From assembly GCA_037903475.1 (NCBI GenBank), contig JBAJFG010000460.1, forward strand, positions 620,001-684,000: DNA of 64,000 nucleotides. Reading direction: 5' to 3'. A model generated the notes under the pieces. It ran no database searches, had not been told where the DNA came from, and was given only the letters and a program-made list of their open reading frames with translations. Position numbers and translations under genes: made by a program. Shown piece by piece: positions 24,776 to 35,520 of this stretch (positions are counted from its first letter, which is position 1; the number at the start of each line of letters is the position of its first letter). Source of the stretch: Ancylostoma caninum. Its lineage: Eukaryota > Nematoda > Chromadorea > Rhabditida > Ancylostomatidae.

Positions 24776-25239
24776 CAGAAACCCTTTCAGTTCGTTAATG
24801 GCTTCATTCTCAATCGCCTCAGTACTCTATCTATTAAACAAAGCGCCGTAAGGGGGCTAGAGTGGCTAGAGATACGGGGCGGCACTCATAGACACCGCAA
24901 TCTTGAGGCGCAGACTGTGGGGCGAAATGGCCGATTTCCATGGACGCAGACACGTTCGCTTCGGGACCCACAATTACGTCACGGCTGGCTCTCCCGCATG
25001 CACGGGATGGCGATTTCATCACCTTCGCTGGCGGTCTCGCCGCATAGGAGTGAGGGAGTGTTTACAGCTTTCAGGCTGCACAATGTACGCAGCAGGAAAA
25101 CCCGCCTTCCACTGTTGCGGATCTGTGTGCACTTGTCGGAAGAAATGGACGGGTGCTATGAGAGCTGCAGCGTCTCGGAAGCTTCGGGAAGGCTGGACCT
25201 ACGCGGTCGCCTCGTCTGGTGGATTGTATATCCAATCAA

Positions 25240-26221
25240 CTATATACGGATACGGGTCCAGCGATGGAGAAAGGGCCCGCCATGGCCCACTGCTGTGGGG
25301 AACGCCATGACGAGGGTGCAGCTATGGAGAAAAGGCCCGCCAGGGCCCAATGGTGCGGGGGACGCCAGGATACGGGTCCACCGATGAAGAAAAGGACCGC
25401 CGTGGCCCAGTGCTGTGGGGAACTCCATGACACGGGTCCACCGATGGGGGAAGGCCGCCAGGGCCCAATGGTGCGGTAAACGCCAGGATACGGGTCCACC
25501 GATGAAGAAAAGGACCACCGTGGCCCAGTGCTGTGGGGAACTCCATGACAGGGTCCACCGATGGGGAAAGGCCCGCCAGGGCCCAATGGTGTGGAGAACG
25601 TCAGGATACGGGTTCACTTTAGTCCGATATTGTTGAGAATGCCAGGATGCGAACCCGCCCCTGGAGAACGGATCTGGCTTGCGCTAACTGTGAGGAAGGC
25701 GCCAGAATGTGGGCGCTCTGATGGAGGAAGGGCCGCCGTGGCTCAGTAGTATGGATAACACCAAGATACGAGTCCGCCAATATAGGATTGGTCCGCTGTG
25801 ACTCAGTAAAGTGGAGAATACCAGGATACGGTTCAGGCCTAATAGTGAAGATGGCGCCAGAATACGGGTCCACCGATGGAGGAAAGTCCGCTGCGGCCCA
25901 GTAGTGTGGAAAACACTCGGATACGATTTCGCTTTGTCCAATAGTGTGGGGAACGGCAGGATACAGTTCCGCCGATGGAGAACGCGTCTGCGTTAGCCGG
26001 GTAGTGAGGAATACGCACGAATACGCCATACGATGGAGAACGAACTTCTCATTCTCATACTCAACTCATAAGGAGGATTTCATGTTTGGGCCCATTGGAA
26101 GATTGATTCTGCTTCTCTATCGATTTTCTAGAGATTTGGCAGATTTGGCAAGTGTGAAGCGTTTGCACATGTCCCAAGTGGCTGCCCCACCCCACTTTCT
26201 AGCGTCCCGAAGGGGCGCTAG
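25240..26221 (+). mobile_element. Roughly 60 bp minisatellite array plus Helitron-like 3' end
   Basis: About 13 monomers of 55-62 bp fill 25240-26045. The consensus contains GATACGGGTCCACCGATGGA, GAAAGGGCCCGCC, TGGCCCAGTAGTGTGGGGAA and CGCCAG. After a 120 bp spacer comes the conserved end at 26165-26221: GCACATGTCCCAAGTGGCTG, CCCCACCCCACTTT, then the hairpin CTAGCGTCCC-GAA-GGGGCGCTAG. The same combination recurs at 50.0-51.2 kb. A stem-loop ending CTAG followed by T, together with an internal minisatellite, is typical of non-autonomous Helitron-type elements. No Rep/helicase is present. Confidence 0.55.
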
Positions 26222-27017
26222 TCGGTACATATTGACACATTGAGTCGATTATGACTCAATGTCCCCGATTTGGGACTACAGCGAAAGAATGAGAAGGTTG
26301 TGATGACTAATCTGTTAAGATTAGTTTTTTAGATGGGATGAGACTTGAATTACCTATAACTACCAGTAACAGGAGCACTCATGAATCTTGAAGCGTTCAA
26401 GGCAATTTACACTAAACACGTGCGTTTGACGCGCTTGCGTCTACATGATGAAAGATAAGCCGAGTCACAGCTGACCGCCTCGTCCCCTGACGCAGCGCAG
26501 GTGGGACGCAGGCGTTTTCAGCCTCGCGGCATCCACGCTTTCTTACCATTGAATATGTGCATGCCGCATTAACCGTTCTCAAGGGAAATAATCCACAAAA
26601 GAAGTCATGCACCTGACGAGCGGCTGAGGCACGCACCTAGTATGAATTGCCCTTCTAACACTCTAATCACGAGCCGCTGTATTGACGTAAGACTTCCTTT
26701 CATCGCATCAGAGTGGGCATCAAAATCCATTGTATGAGAACCCTTGCCCAGAAAATGCTGAGCCTTTGGATAGATAGATCTCATTGGCGGCGGACGCAGG
26801 GGAACGCCACCACCCCCCCCCCCCTCAAGAAAGAAATTTGGAAAATGCTTTGTAAAACAGATTTTTTTAGTGTTTATAAAAATTATTACTCTTTGATAGT
26901 GATCACTGATCATTTAACACTGATATTGATATTTATTATTTTTATTTTACATCCGCACCGTAGAGCGGCGAGCCACTCCATTTTTTCCACCTCTCTCCCT
27001 CCCCCGTCAACGTCCTG
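26222..27017. other. Unassigned, with a partial hAT-MITE-like fragment
   Basis: At 26786-26830 the sequence GGCGGCGGACGCAGGGGAAC followed by a C-run resembles one end of the hAT MITE at 50072. I do not find its other end. Otherwise no gene is recognised. Confidence 0.3.
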
Positions 27018-27229
27018 GGGTGTGGGTCATGATGAGGCAAAATGGGGCGGCGTCTTCCCGTCCTTCGGCGTCGACTCGTCCCCACTCACATTCAAATTTG
27101 CATAGGCAACTATGGTGAAATCGCGCGCGAATTAGTGCGAGTAGGTCCTCAAGGGCGGGGCGAGGGTTCGAATGAACCAATCGCAGACACATTGCCCACC
27201 CACTTTTGCCTCATCATGACCCACACCCA
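27018..27229. mobile_element. Palindromic MITE (about 210 bp)
   Basis: Inverted ends: GGGTGTGGGTCATGATGAGG then CAAAA on the left (27019-27042), and TTTTGCCTCATCATGACCCA then CACCC on the right (27204-27228). Inner sequence also partly pairs. Both ends are flanked by CAACGTCCTG, at 27008-27017 and 27228-27237, a possible 9-10 bp target-site duplication; unusually it is in direct orientation on both sides. Confidence 0.7.
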
Positions 27230-27279
27230 ACGTCCTGCATCTGCCACCGCCTCGTCCTCACGCACCCATACCAGAGATT

Positions 27280-27500
27280 CTCGCGCGCCTGCGGCCCGCC
27301 AAGCAGCCCCGCCCACAAACTTGGTACGCGGGAGGCCCGCCAAGAAGCCCCGCCCACAAACTTGGTACGCGGGAGGCCCGCCAGGAAACCCCGCCCGCCC
27401 ACTAAAATGGCACGCGGGCTGGCCGCGAACAAGCCCGGCCCACTAAATTGGAACGCGAGCCGGCCGCTGGGCCTGAATCCGCCCGCGGAAGGCCCGCTAG
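27280..27500. repeat. GC-rich tandem repeat, about 40 bp units
   Basis: Units of GCCCGCCAAGAAGCCCCGCC, CACAAACTTGGTACGCGGGAG recur about five times with increasing divergence towards 27480. Not coding in any consistent frame. Confidence 0.75.
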
Positions 27501-27857
27501 AATTGCCTGAGCATATATATATCAGAACAAAATGGTTGAAACTTCAAAACTGGAAAGTCACCGGTGCAAAATTTACAAAAATTCAACTTTTTAATAACCA
27601 CGCTCAAGGGAGAGCTCGCGAATCGGTGAGGCGCTGTTAGGTTACTGAGGAAAATTATGAATCTGCCATTTACCTCCTGCAGAAGAAATACGGCAACGAC
27701 GCGCAATTAATTAGCGCCCTACAGTTACGATTAGAAAGCGCGCGAGGAAAAACTCAACCACGCAGGCGCAAAGAAAATTACTAGAAACAATAATTCTAAT
27801 CGTGACACAACGAGGAAAATCAAATATCGATTTGGACGGGTCATATATGCCCAAAAG

Positions 27858-28538
27858 GTGCTCGCAAAACTCGCTCTAAGAACACAACGCAAAGTTCTGG
27901 TGCGCCAAATAATACCAGACATGGTAGAGAGTCAGTTGAGGATGGAGCAGATAATAGCGGAACTCGACGCCAACATTACTACAGAAGAACACGTTAACTA
28001 CATGGTTACCAAAAGCGCAACTGTCACCACGCGGACCGACAACGTATACTTCTCCGTGAGACAAGGAATACGGAAGCCCACGCCATGCCAGTCCCCCATG
28101 CACAAATCAGTACTATGCACAAGATATTCCACATTAGATGAAAGGCGTAATTTCCTCAACAACAACAACATGTGCTTCAATTGCGGACGTGAAGGACATT
28201 TCGTGAAAGACTGTACAAGGGAAGGGTGCAGAAGATGGCAAGGTAGAAAACACAATCACGTCTTGTGTCCCCACAGAATGGAATTGGGAAAACACAGAAA
28301 TGTCCCGCAGAACACGTCAACAATGAAAACAAGCACAGCGCCAACAATGCAGAAGTCAGCCCACGCACAACAGGAAACCCATGGTGGAAGAGCACGTACC
28401 ACAGGCAGGATCACACAGGCGCACCCCATCCAGATATATGCGAAGAATACTGAGACGCAGGACCAGGAAAAAAGCACATGGGGACGAAGACCCCACAGTA
28501 CTTCAAAGCATTTCAACTTCTCTTCAACACCAGGATAG
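27858..28538 (+). pseudogene. BEL/Pao Gag C-terminal region with zinc knuckle
   Basis: An open frame of 226 aa. A retroviral-type zinc knuckle CFNCGREGHFVKDC (CX2CX4HX4C) is encoded at 28173-28214 and is followed by CRRWQGRKHNHVLCP, the usual second Cys/His cluster of nematode BEL Gag. The N-terminal part is frameshifted relative to the upstream Gag sequence, so the annotated start is not the true one. Confidence 0.7.
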
Positions 28539-28607
28539 CGAAAATGTGCTGCTACTAACCGGCAACGCAAGAGTCTGGAACGCCAATGGTGAGGAATGAC
28601 AATTTGT

Positions 28608-28925
28608 TGAAATCCTTTTCGACACAGGCGCAGATCAATCATTTGTCAGCCAAGCATTAGCAGAGGATTTGGGACTCACATGCATAGAAATGAAAGAATT
28701 TGATATGTATACATTCGAAACCAGAGACCCTGTCCCAACCACGTGTGGAGTAACGTTCTTGGATCTCTGGAATAAGAAGGGAGAAAGGCACAATGTGCGC
28801 CTATAAGCAACGGCGGTATTAACCGCGAAAGGAAAACTCTCATATCTCAGTCACCAGGACTTAGATTTCATCGCAAAAACGAGATACAGTTATCCAGAGT
28901 AACAAAAGGCAAAGAGTCCAAACCA
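28608..28925 (+). pseudogene. BEL/Pao aspartic protease region
   Basis: The translation VEILFDTGADQSFVSQALAE contains the DTGAD active-site motif (28621-28635) of retroelement aspartic proteases, followed by LGLTCIEMKEFDMYTFE. The start is separated from Gag by a stop (TGA at 28597-28599), and the frame breaks again at about 28803. Confidence 0.7.
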
Positions 28926-29133
28926 CTAATAATTCTAGGCTGGATCAGCTGTGGAACTTGTTAGAAGTTCCTTCGACAAGATACACGCTTCCGTCCGGCT
29001 TACTACTCATCCCACTCATACTGGGATACTTTCTGACCGGGAGAGAACAAATGACAGCCACATTGAATCCCCAACCAAGTATGGTAACGATGATCCAAAC
29101 GCTCACTAATGAAGAGGAAGACGTACAACAACG

Positions 29134-29960
29134 TTGGGACAGACAATGGATTCGGCAGGGGTCTGCGAATTCACAGGTACAAAAGACGTAGAAAAATCAG
29201 CAATCAACGACAAGGTGCTTCAATTTTTCAATGACACCACTGAGAAGCGCGACGATGAATATTACGTGCGGTTAGCATTCGAACAAGATCACCCACCGCT
29301 CCGAACAAACAAAGCGTTAGCCTTCAAATGCCTTGGAAGTGTATTGAAGATGCTAAAATCCAATGCAAAACTTTTGGAAGACTACGACGACACGTTCAGG
29401 ACACAACTTGATAATGGAATAATCGAAGAAATTCCTGAAGGACAAGGAAAGAGAGGTGTAATTCATTACACCCCTCACCAGCCGCTCATCATACCCCATA
29501 AGGAAACTACAAAGTTACGCACAGTTTTTGACACGTCTTCACAGTTCAAAGACTGCCCTTCGCTTAATTATGTACGCCATCAAGGCCCACTCATCCTGCC
29601 AAACACGCAATGTTGCTACGCTTCAGGATGCCACAGTACGTCATCACGTCTGATGTAGAGAAAGCCTTCCTTCAACTTTACTTACAGCTGAGTTAGACCG
29701 CGACGCGACTCGATTTTTCTGGGTACGCGACTACAGGAAAGATCCTACTGACGACAACATTCTCACTTATCGCTTTACCAGGGTCACATTTGGATTAAAT
29801 GTGTCACCATTTCTCTTAGGAGCAACGGTTCATTACCACATGCGCAACGCAATTCAGGACAAGGAATTGGAGAAAGAAATCCGGGAAAATCTTTACGCTG
29901 ATAATCTCATCCTCGTCGCAGAAACAAAACGGAAATATAGTTTGGGACAACGAGCAATCC
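29134..29960 (+). pseudogene. BEL/Pao reverse transcriptase fragment
   Basis: Early RT sequence is well preserved: YYVRLAFEQDHPPL, then KLLEDYDDTFRTQLDNGIIE, HYTPHQPLIIPHKETTKLRT and VFDTSSQFKDCPSLN. A frameshift near 29620 is followed by SDVEKAFLQL, and another break by DATRFFWVRDYRKDP and YRFTRVTFGLNVSPF. The catalytic box at 29894-29905 reads YADN instead of Y-x-D-D, so one catalytic Asp is missing. RNase H and integrase are absent. Confidence 0.75.
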
Positions 29961-29978
29961 ATAGAAGGACTCGACGCG

Positions 29979-30518
29979 ATGGAAGAAGGGGAGGAAGAGG
30001 AACCTGAACATGAAGAAGCACTACGGCTTACGGCAGGAAGATCACAGCGCAGACGCCAAATTGAGAATGAGATACACCAGACAGAACAGGGGGTCCTCGA
30101 TTTAGAAGATATAGTGAATTCGCTGGATCAAGAACAGACGTGTGCGCAGCGCAATTATGAACGTGGAGCCATTCAACGCGACGATGAAGAAATGCTACGC
30201 TGTGTCTTCTGTGGAAGGATTGGTGACAATTATTAGGGCTCATGTATTGTCCACGGAAACATAATGGAAAGACGCTTGATTCTCGACGCACAGCGACGCT
30301 GTAGATGTTGTCTAGAGATAGAATTTAGCCATCACGTTTGCTCAAAAGCCAACCTGCCCTGTTACCACTGTCGAACGAGAGAGCACCATTCTTCGCTTTG
30401 CGATTTACCGGAACGCAACAAAGATATTCAAAATCGCATACACCACGCATTGGAGAGCAGAAGCATGGTAATGGATAACATTCGAGAGCTCCAGAGGGAG
30501 GTAGAAGAGCTACGCTAG
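29979..30518 (+). pseudogene. Cys-rich Gag-like ORF joined to the RT remnant
   Basis: Two ORFs in different frames. 29979-30236 encodes an acidic coiled-coil segment ending CVFCGRIGDNY. 30264-30518 encodes RRCRCCLEIEFSHHVCSKAN, CYHCRTREHHSSLCDLPERN and a second coiled coil (ELQREVEELR). Cys/His clusters like this are typical of Gag in nematode BEL/Pao relatives. Its place after RT is the wrong order for one element. It may belong to a second element or a recombinant. Confidence 0.5.
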
Positions 30519-31255
30519 CTTGGAGGACGGAGAAACAGATGGTGTAATCGAATCCTTGCTGGCTTGAGAGTATCGCGGAAGAACCGCGATTTTTTTCGGC
30601 AAGACGCTGACGATGAAGAAGCAAAACCGCCGTTCAAGAGATCAGTGACTCATGCAGGGTTATCTCGCTTCTAGCAGAAGGTTCTCAAAATATAGCCCCT
30701 TCATGAGCCGCTGTCTTCATCAGAAGCTCCAGCATATAAGGACGGAAGACGCACCTGGGACATTCCATCCGTCCATCTCGCCCAACGCCTTTTAACCCTT
30801 TTTTCATTATCACTTATATCTTTTGTTAGAAGGTAGTATCGCGCATAGTTACTTAACGTACCTTTAACTATACTTTTTTACTCGCTTTACGCCTTAGGTT
30901 CAGTCTAGTTTTGTACGCATAGGGATTCAATGCCTAGGTTAGTTTTGTAAATTGATGCGCTGAACTGTTGTTGTATTGTACCTTAACACGCTTAAGCATT
31001 TTACTCGTTTTGTAATCTAATACTGTGGGCTGGACTTGACGCGGACAGTAGCGCGGTCAGCCAGATTTCTGTGCGCGGTCAGCGCGTCCCGCATTTCATG
31101 GTACCGCGGTCAGCCTGCGGAGCATACTTTGGTACTGCGGTCAGCCCGCTCCACTGTCTGTCTATTCACAGCAGTGCTATTCAAAAGATACAATGGATTT
31201 CGCAAGACTCGTGGTCTGACGCCAGAATAATCTGGACCTTTACCAGTATTTATTA
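30519..31255. other. Possible LTR or untranslated tail of the retroelement
   Basis: No ORF. TGAGCCGCTGTCTTCATCAG near 30703 and several GCGGTCAGCC repeats (31053-31146) may be part of an LTR, but I found no matching second LTR in the window. Confidence 0.25.
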
Positions 31256-32525
31256 GGTGCGTGCAAAAGTTCCGGGGCAGCTGGTGGTATTTCACCATTC
31301 AACGTCGTTTTGCTCCTTGCGTTTGCGATATCCTGCAAGGGTTTTCATGCATGCTGGTAGCCTAAAACACCTGCTACCTATACCACTTTTGGCTCGGGTC
31401 TATGTCACAGCGTTGCTCTGTTTTGGGTGTAAAACCAGTTCTATAAGCTGTACAATATTTTGGGGAATTTCGCTTTATGAAATCAAATCTAGACGATCAA
31501 CAGGGGAAGCGACCCATAGCACCAGTAACGCGTTTGTGGAGAGCATGTTCTCCAAAATGCCAGGTGCTCGAAGATTCCTAGGAATTCTGAGTGGAGATGA
31601 GAGTCTGGAAAATGCTTCACGAGTTGGTCAGAGATTTGGTCATCGCAAAAGCACCAGGAAAGAGCAGGTTGAACCGGACCTTGTGCAAAGTGCGCAAGAC
31701 ATTACGTGAAATTCAGTCAACAATGTCTCGTCACTTGAAGAAAATCGATAAGAAGGGGAAGCTGAGTAGATGGATTTTTCGTGAGTGGAGCGAAGAGCAC
31801 CAATGTTCACACTGGCAAGTCTACAGATATCCGATCTTCAGATTTCCTAACAATTCGTTTCATGGGAGAATAGTTATTGTTGATAGAGAATAGGTCATGT
31901 ACGACAATAGGAAGAGGTCATCCCAGAGTCCGGGCTCCTGCCACCCACCTAAAAAAATGGCCGAACCATCACTACCTTCTTTTTAAAAATTTTGACCTTT
32001 CATGGTCAGCAGCGTGACTCATCTGCAATGAATTTGTTATCTAATGAATGCGCAATAATCTCCCTTTAGTACTTTCTTTTCCCTAAAGTAATCATGGGAA
32101 AACTCTTAAGCATAGGGCCGACACAGGCGGAAATGTGTGGTCTGACCCGGCTGTGGGATAACGCATACCAGCACGTTGCAGTGTCGACCTTATAAAGAAT
32201 TGGTCATTCGTGCTCCGAAATTCTAGCCTAACCTATATTACTCCTTATATCCGCCTCTAACAGACTACCCCCATGTCAACCTTCTTTGGCTTTACCTCCG
32301 CTGTAAAACTTTCAATGAACAGACCCTACTGGAAAACGACGTGTGCCACTATTACAAGTGTAGACCTGTCAAATTTTTAGCTTCTGGAAAAATCTTTTCT
32401 GTGCATTATTGGCAACGTTACGCAGATGCCAATGCTTTTTGTTTTGAACAAAATTGCTGACTTTGAGTCAAGTTATGGCGTTCTGAAAAATTAGGTGCAG
32501 CTGCCCCGGAACTTTTGCACGCACC
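31256..32525 (+). mobile_element. Mariner element, 1270 bp, perfect 28 bp terminal repeats
   Basis: Both ends carry an identical 28 bp inverted repeat beginning GGTGCGTGCAAAAGTTCCGG (31256-31283 and 32498-32525), flanked on both sides by TA, the mariner target duplication. The interior at about 31480-31893 encodes decayed N-terminal transposase, including REIQSTMSRHLKKIDKKGKL then SRWIFREW (helix-turn-helix region). The catalytic half is not readable. Size and repeat length resemble the hookworm mariner called bandit, from memory. Confidence 0.85.
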
Positions 32526-33398
32526 TAATATATAGGAGGATCACTAAAGTTATTATTTTGTGATCTGCATACCTCCATCTTTTGATGTTCCACTTCGGTG
32601 TAACTTTCAGGAAAATGTTGTATTATTTAGAGCTCCAACGTGCCTTTCGTTAGAACATTGTTTTCTAGGAAGTGCTTCTTTGCGACGGCCTCTCATAACT
32701 TTTTACGGATGTTAAAGGCAGAGGGCCACCTCGTCCTGCCTGTTGGATTTACCAACATATCCTAGACCTTCTCATCATGTTGATCCCTGGAATGTACATC
32801 AACAGGCACAGAAGCGACGAAATCCCCATTTTTGAAGGGCTCGAACTGGATAAAAATTTGGAGGCCGGAGGCGGATCGCTCCAAGCTGTGCTGGCTGCCT
32901 GCCACGGCTGCCGCGTCGGTCAACGAGTCTTGGCGTGTCCAATCGATAAGATCAACGGCTTCACATGTCAACTCGGGTTGGCAAACTGTTACCGGCCCTT
33001 TCCTGGAAGACGGGTTTATAGACCATTCTGAGACAATTTATGTATACCGTTGGAACCATCGCGCCGAGTAGATGCAGAATCTGCTGTTAGCTGAACTACG
33101 AAAATGAGGTGGACCCCTGCCTTTAACTTGGTCCACATATGATATTAAGATCAGCTTTTCCATTCCTGCTTCTTGTTTCGATTGACTTCTACAAGGAGAC
33201 GCTAACCCTGCCTCCTCTCCGGTATTCTGGAAGCACTATTAACGACGCTGCCTGCAAATATTCTCAGCAAATTGTGTTTGCGGTGGTAACCATAAAAGGG
33301 AGCAACAACGACAGTCTTCAGCGGTAGTCTGAATCGGAATTGCTTCCACCTTCTTTATAAAATAAAATATTTCTATGTAAACTCTGTGGTATTCCGGC
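32526..33398. other. Unassigned stretch between mariner and peptide relic
   Basis: Both strands are open at 32762-33031, but neither translation resembles a family I know. Sequence just before 33399 is homologous to the 5' flank of the peptide genes. Confidence 0.3.
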
Positions 33399-33470
33399 AT
33401 GAGTATCTTCACTTCCCTTCTTGCTCTCGCCGTCATCCTGGCGATGCTTATCTGCATTGCTACCAAGTAA
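33399..33470 (+). pseudogene. Decayed relative of the secreted-peptide gene
   Basis: The ORF MSIFTSLLALAVILAMLICI-ATK (23 aa) matches the signal peptide of the genes at 20004 and 23540, with similar upstream sequence (TTTCTATGTAAACTCTGTGG then TATT). The mature part is gone: TAA follows the signal peptide, and 3' sequence (CGGAGCAAAGTT) rejoins that of the intact copies. The acceptor is TATTCCGG instead of TATTTCAG, so trans-splicing is probably lost too. Confidence 0.6.
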
Positions 33471-33930
33471 GCATTCAGGATAGATCGGAGCAAAGTTAAC
33501 TTGATGAATTTCTGAGGAAATTTTTGCTCGCAAATTGACAGAGAAATTCCTAGTAACTCGAGAGCCCACTTATTCGGAACTCAACTCGATTTGATAACCT
33601 TTTCTAGTCAAATGTTTACTACCCATTATAACTTGACGCAATCACCGTCTCCTCTAGTATTGCCACCCCAAACAAGATGCAGCGTCGGCATTGCAGTTGT
33701 TTTAATATCATCATGTCATTGATAGCGTGTAGATACCTATCCAGTTAATCAAGCACAGTTCCTTTCGAAAAAGGCTGCATCTTTTATAGCTAAATATTTC
33801 ATTCTTATCAACACTTGCTGTGAAACGGCTTTTAAAAAATGAGTTTTCCGAAACTAGAGAAAATGTACGGCAGCACATATATAGGACGAGTATGTACAAC
33901 ATTCGTATTGAAAGACAACATGTGTGTAGG

Positions 33931-34407
33931 CTAGAACTTGGACGCTCTATAGGTGTCTGGACGACGGTCGCCCGTGGCAGACGAGGAGTAGTAGCGGTCT
34001 TCGGCAGTGTAGATGACGCCGCCGCCAGAGAGGTTGCGGCTACGAGGTGGAGGAGGAGAGTCTTGAACATGGATTGGGTGCGAGACAATGTTGCCCGTTA
34101 GCGGTGGTGACGCTAAACTGAAGCTGAAGTGAATACAAGGTTGGTCTGCGACGAACACACATCAAAGCACACCTTGATTGTTGGCGGCGCGCTGACGACG
34201 TTGACGGAGGCCAAACCAGCCGAGAAACCAGATGCCGAGTGCGCACACGCATGGGATGCAGCAGCACAGCAGAAGAAGGGATATTCCCAGGATGATTCCG
34301 AGGATGCGGCCAGCGTACCAGAAGTCTCCATCGCTAAAGAGCATTAATGGATTACGTATAGCAAGCAGTTTGTTTGTTGAAAGTTTAATAATGATAAATG
34401 AAGACAT
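33931..34407 (-). CDS. Single-pass membrane protein with Cys-rich TM and Tyr/Pro-rich tail (unknown)
   Basis: Two exons on the minus strand: 34407 (or acceptor at 34333) to 34173, and 34112-33931. They join through CAAG/GTGTGC and TTTAG/CG in frame. The first encodes DGDFWYAGRILGIILG followed by a hydrophobic, Cys-rich span (ISLLLLCCCIPCVCALGIWF) and a basic stop-transfer LRQRRQRAANNQ. The second encodes a cytoplasmic tail with DSPPPPRSRNLSGGGVIYTA and YRASKF at the end. An ATG at 34407 gives 138 aa, but TTTAG at 34334 suggests an upstream exon with a signal peptide that I could not place. Palmitoylation of the Cys cluster is likely by analogy. The family is not recognised. Confidence 0.5.
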
Positions 34408-35179
34408 TCCAATTTCTGAACGCAGAATCAGAAAAGAAGAACCTCCTCGCTCTTCAGAATTAAGCTCATGCTGCAGCGTGCCATGATCTACATAGATCGA
34501 TCACATCACACCGTTGCTCCTTTTAATGCGAGAATAATTCGAGTTTCCGAAGGCAGAGGCCTCGGCGTAGCAGGAAAACGACAAATAATGAGCACTGATC
34601 AACACCTCCTTGGAGATATGCCCGTAATTTCGATCTGCGAGACTAAAGAGGAGTGTGACTTTCGATATATGAACGTTGTAGATAGCGACAGGAGTGAACA
34701 GGGCTGATGCTGCGCATCCATGATTCTTTTAGTACGAAATTAATTACTAAACCCCAGTCTAAGGACGCACAATCACAAACACATTTAATTACGTGTTTCG
34801 TTTCGACGAGGACCTTCTCAGCTGCCTGAAGGGGCGCGGACTCAATTCAAGTTGCTACGGTGAATCAAAATTTCAACTGCGTCGGTTTTCGCAAATTTTG
34901 GCCAAGATTTCATGCTTACTTATCTGGAGTGGTGGTTAAAATTAGAATCGTTTCAGCGCAATACTTCACTACGGCTGCTTACACTGCTGCTCTTCTCAAA
35001 AGGACATCAAAGGTTTTTTTTTACGTGTCTGACATTTCGAGCGGTCTGGACGCTTAGGGGATCTCCAACAGCAATCTACAAAGAGAACAAACACATCGAC
35101 AACTCACCGTTACCAAGACATGACTAGTTGAATGAGTTTTTCAAGACACAGGACTAATGAGAACACAATTGCCATGTCT

Positions 35180-35520
35180 TTGTGAGAGACAACACGAATT
35201 GTGTTCAGCTGTTCGTGTTGTTGGATTCAACAACACGAATAATCTACTTCGATCTGAGCAAAGCCTTCGAAAGAGTAAACCATTACTTCCTGTTGGTTGA
35301 ACCTGAGAATGAAGACGCCCTCAGGACTACCACAAGGGAGTGCTCTCTCATCTCTCGTGTTCTTGGTTCACATCTCTGATCTTCCACTTCATGACCAAAA
35401 ATCCTCGTATCAAGATGGCGGTCTACGCGGAAGACATCCGAATTTTTGCTTCATATTTATGACAAAAGGGACGAAAACGAAGTGCATATTGCTGTGCAGG
35501 GTGCCACTAGATTATCTCAT
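35180..35520 (+). pseudogene. LINE reverse-transcriptase fragment (CR1-like)
   Basis: At about 35239-35277 it reads YFDLSKAFERVNH, the RT A box. After a frameshift comes SGLPQGSALSSLVFLVHISD, the B box. Then MAVYAEDIRIFA occupies the position of the ADD catalytic box, with Ala-Glu-Asp instead of Ala-Asp-Asp. No other LINE domain is readable around it. Confidence 0.65.

Larger units (their letters stand above)
27580..29960 (+). mobile_element. Degenerate BEL/Pao LTR retrotransposon
   Basis: Gag, protease and reverse transcriptase of one BEL/Pao element appear in order on the plus strand with frameshifts and stops between them. The Gag start is recognisable from about 27590 (FNNHAQGRARESVRR-type sequence, then ENYESAIYLLQKKYGNDAQL at about 27650). 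LTRs are not confidently delimited. BEL/Pao elements copy through RNA and integrate; this copy is inactive. Confidence 0.8.

Noticed and set aside
25219..26029. Several overlapping ORFs of 60-136 aa on both strands
   Set aside because: All lie in the roughly 60 bp GC-rich minisatellite, which is open in several frames at once.
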